Shown: positions 7,582 through 7,937 of the stretch, in pieces
Numbering within the stretch: the stretch's first letter is position 1
Layout: the number at the start of each line of letters is the position of its first letter
Assembly (NCBI GenBank): GCA_016933985.1
Contig: JAFGTU010000225.1
Coordinates: 1-7,937, forward strand
DNA length: 7,937 bases
From: Sedimentisphaerales bacterium
Lineage (GTDB): Bacteria > Planctomycetota > Phycisphaerae > Sedimentisphaerales > Anaerobacaceae
Reading direction: 5' to 3'
Notes under the pieces: generated by a model
The model's input: only the letters and a program-made list of their open reading frames with translations
Told to the model about the DNA's origin: nothing
The model's database searches: none
Position numbers and translations under genes: made by a program

Positions 7582-7625
7582 CCGGCCGGTGAGTACTTGT
7601 TTCGTCGCTTGGCCTCACCGGCCGG
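7582..7625. repeat. 12-bp inverted repeat (hairpin) after the right-edge gene
   Basis: CCGGCCGGTGAG (7582-7593) and CTCACCGGCCGG (7614-7625) are perfect reverse complements separated by 20 bp. On the - strand the hairpin begins 13 bases after the TAG stop at 7639, a position fitting a transcription end. No T-run follows, so it may act as a stem that halts polymerase or protects the RNA 3' end, or it may be a protein-binding site. Confidence 0.65.
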
Positions 7626-7638
7626 TTGCATTACTGTA

Positions 7639-7937
7639 CTATATGATACCCTCCAGCAGTTCAATGGCCTGTACGACAAGCGGGTACACCTGGCCTTGTT
7701 CCGGGCAGGTGGTTATCCAGTCGTTCTTGTCAGGCTCGCCCATTTCCGCACAGCCATTTGTCTTGCCAAGAATATCATTTTGTAGTTTCTCCCCGGCATC
7801 GACGTAAAGCCCCTCATCAACCATCGCCAGAACTTCATTTATCTTGTTGGTCAGAGCGTTCTTGAGGTTCTTGTTCTTCAAGCTCTCGTCCGGCAACAGA
7901 TTAACCTTCTCTATCAGCTCAAGAAGTATCTGTATCA
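7639..7937 (-). CDS. C-terminal end of a gene cut by the window edge; conserved-looking planctomycete module
   Basis: The frame is open to the right edge; a TTG at 7896 could be taken as a start but codons upstream continue without a stop (QILLELIEKVNLLPDES), so this is the 3' end of a longer gene. The visible 99 residues or so are mainly helical and amphipathic (NALTNKINEVLAMVDEGLY; EKLQNDILGKTNGC), followed by GEPDKNDWITTC and QVYPLVVQAIELL. Two Cys (in NGCAE and TTCPE) flank the GEPDKNDW motif. I recall similar tails at the C-terminus of large secreted planctomycete proteins of otherwise varied content, but cannot confirm this. Function is unknown. It ends in TAG and lies on the same strand as the GH99 gene, 291 bp upstream of it. 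Confidence 0.68.
   Translation of the reverse strand, partial: IQILLELIEKVNLLPDESLKNKNLKNALTNKINEVLAMVDEGLYVDAGEKLQNDILGKTNGCAEMGEPDKNDWITTCPEQGQVYPLVVQAIELLEGII

Larger units (their letters stand above)
7348..7638. other. 291-bp intergenic region upstream of the GH99 gene
   Basis: It lies between two - strand genes. Read on the - strand it holds, in order, a 12-bp-arm hairpin just after the upstream gene (7625-7582), a 17-codon ORF with a strong ribosome-binding site (7493-7440), a promoter-like sequence with an inverted repeat in its spacer (7432-7404), and an AT-rich leader to the GTG start at 7347. No larger gene is supported. Confidence 0.65.

Overview
The window reads like part of an anaerobic, polysaccharide-degrading planctomycete (Phycisphaerae / Sedimentisphaerales-like), probably from a metagenome. 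This is inferred from the mix of genes: a Tat-exported Gfo/Idh/MocA oxidoreductase, a kelch lipoprotein, a secreted GH99-like enzyme carrying a dockerin-like repeat pair and a C-terminal LamG domain, a short conserved-looking C-terminal module at the right edge, and a non-pyrrolysine MttB-superfamily methyltransferase. No rRNA, tRNA or marker gene is present, so the placement is tentative.

Left part, + strand. The 3' end of an MttB-family corrinoid methyltransferase (2-784, cut by the window edge) is followed after 51 bp by a kelch-repeat lipoprotein (836-1903). After a 116-bp gap with a good promoter-like sequence comes a Gfo/Idh/MocA oxidoreductase with a Tat signal (2020-3375). The first two could share a transcript; the oxidoreductase probably has its own promoter.

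Middle. Positions 3417-5147 look like a decayed insertion sequence of about 1.7 kb. One reading frame (3473-5026) can be followed from a start with a good ribosome-binding site to the end of an integrase-core (DDE) transposase, with no frameshift but with three internal stop codons (TAG, TGA, TAA). A 6-bp plus 11-bp split inverted repeat flanks it. Beyond its stop lies 413 bp without a gene, holding a perfect 20-bp palindrome, several small hairpins and promoter-like sequences.

Right part, - strand. A secreted GH99-like glycosidase with dockerin-like and LamG modules (7347-5440) is preceded by a 291-bp intergenic region. This holds a promoter-like sequence whose 17-bp spacer is an exact inverted repeat, and a 12-bp-arm hairpin. 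At the right edge is the 3' end of another - strand gene (7937-7639).

How the genes fit together: the right half and the oxidoreductase suggest extracytoplasmic glycan breakdown (mannan- or glucan-like substrate unknown) and sugar oxidation. The methyltransferase is a separate C1 or quaternary-amine function. I found no CRISPR array, defence system or clearly new multi-gene system. The most unusual items are the stop-riddled but frame-intact transposase and the operator-like promoter upstream of the GH99 gene.
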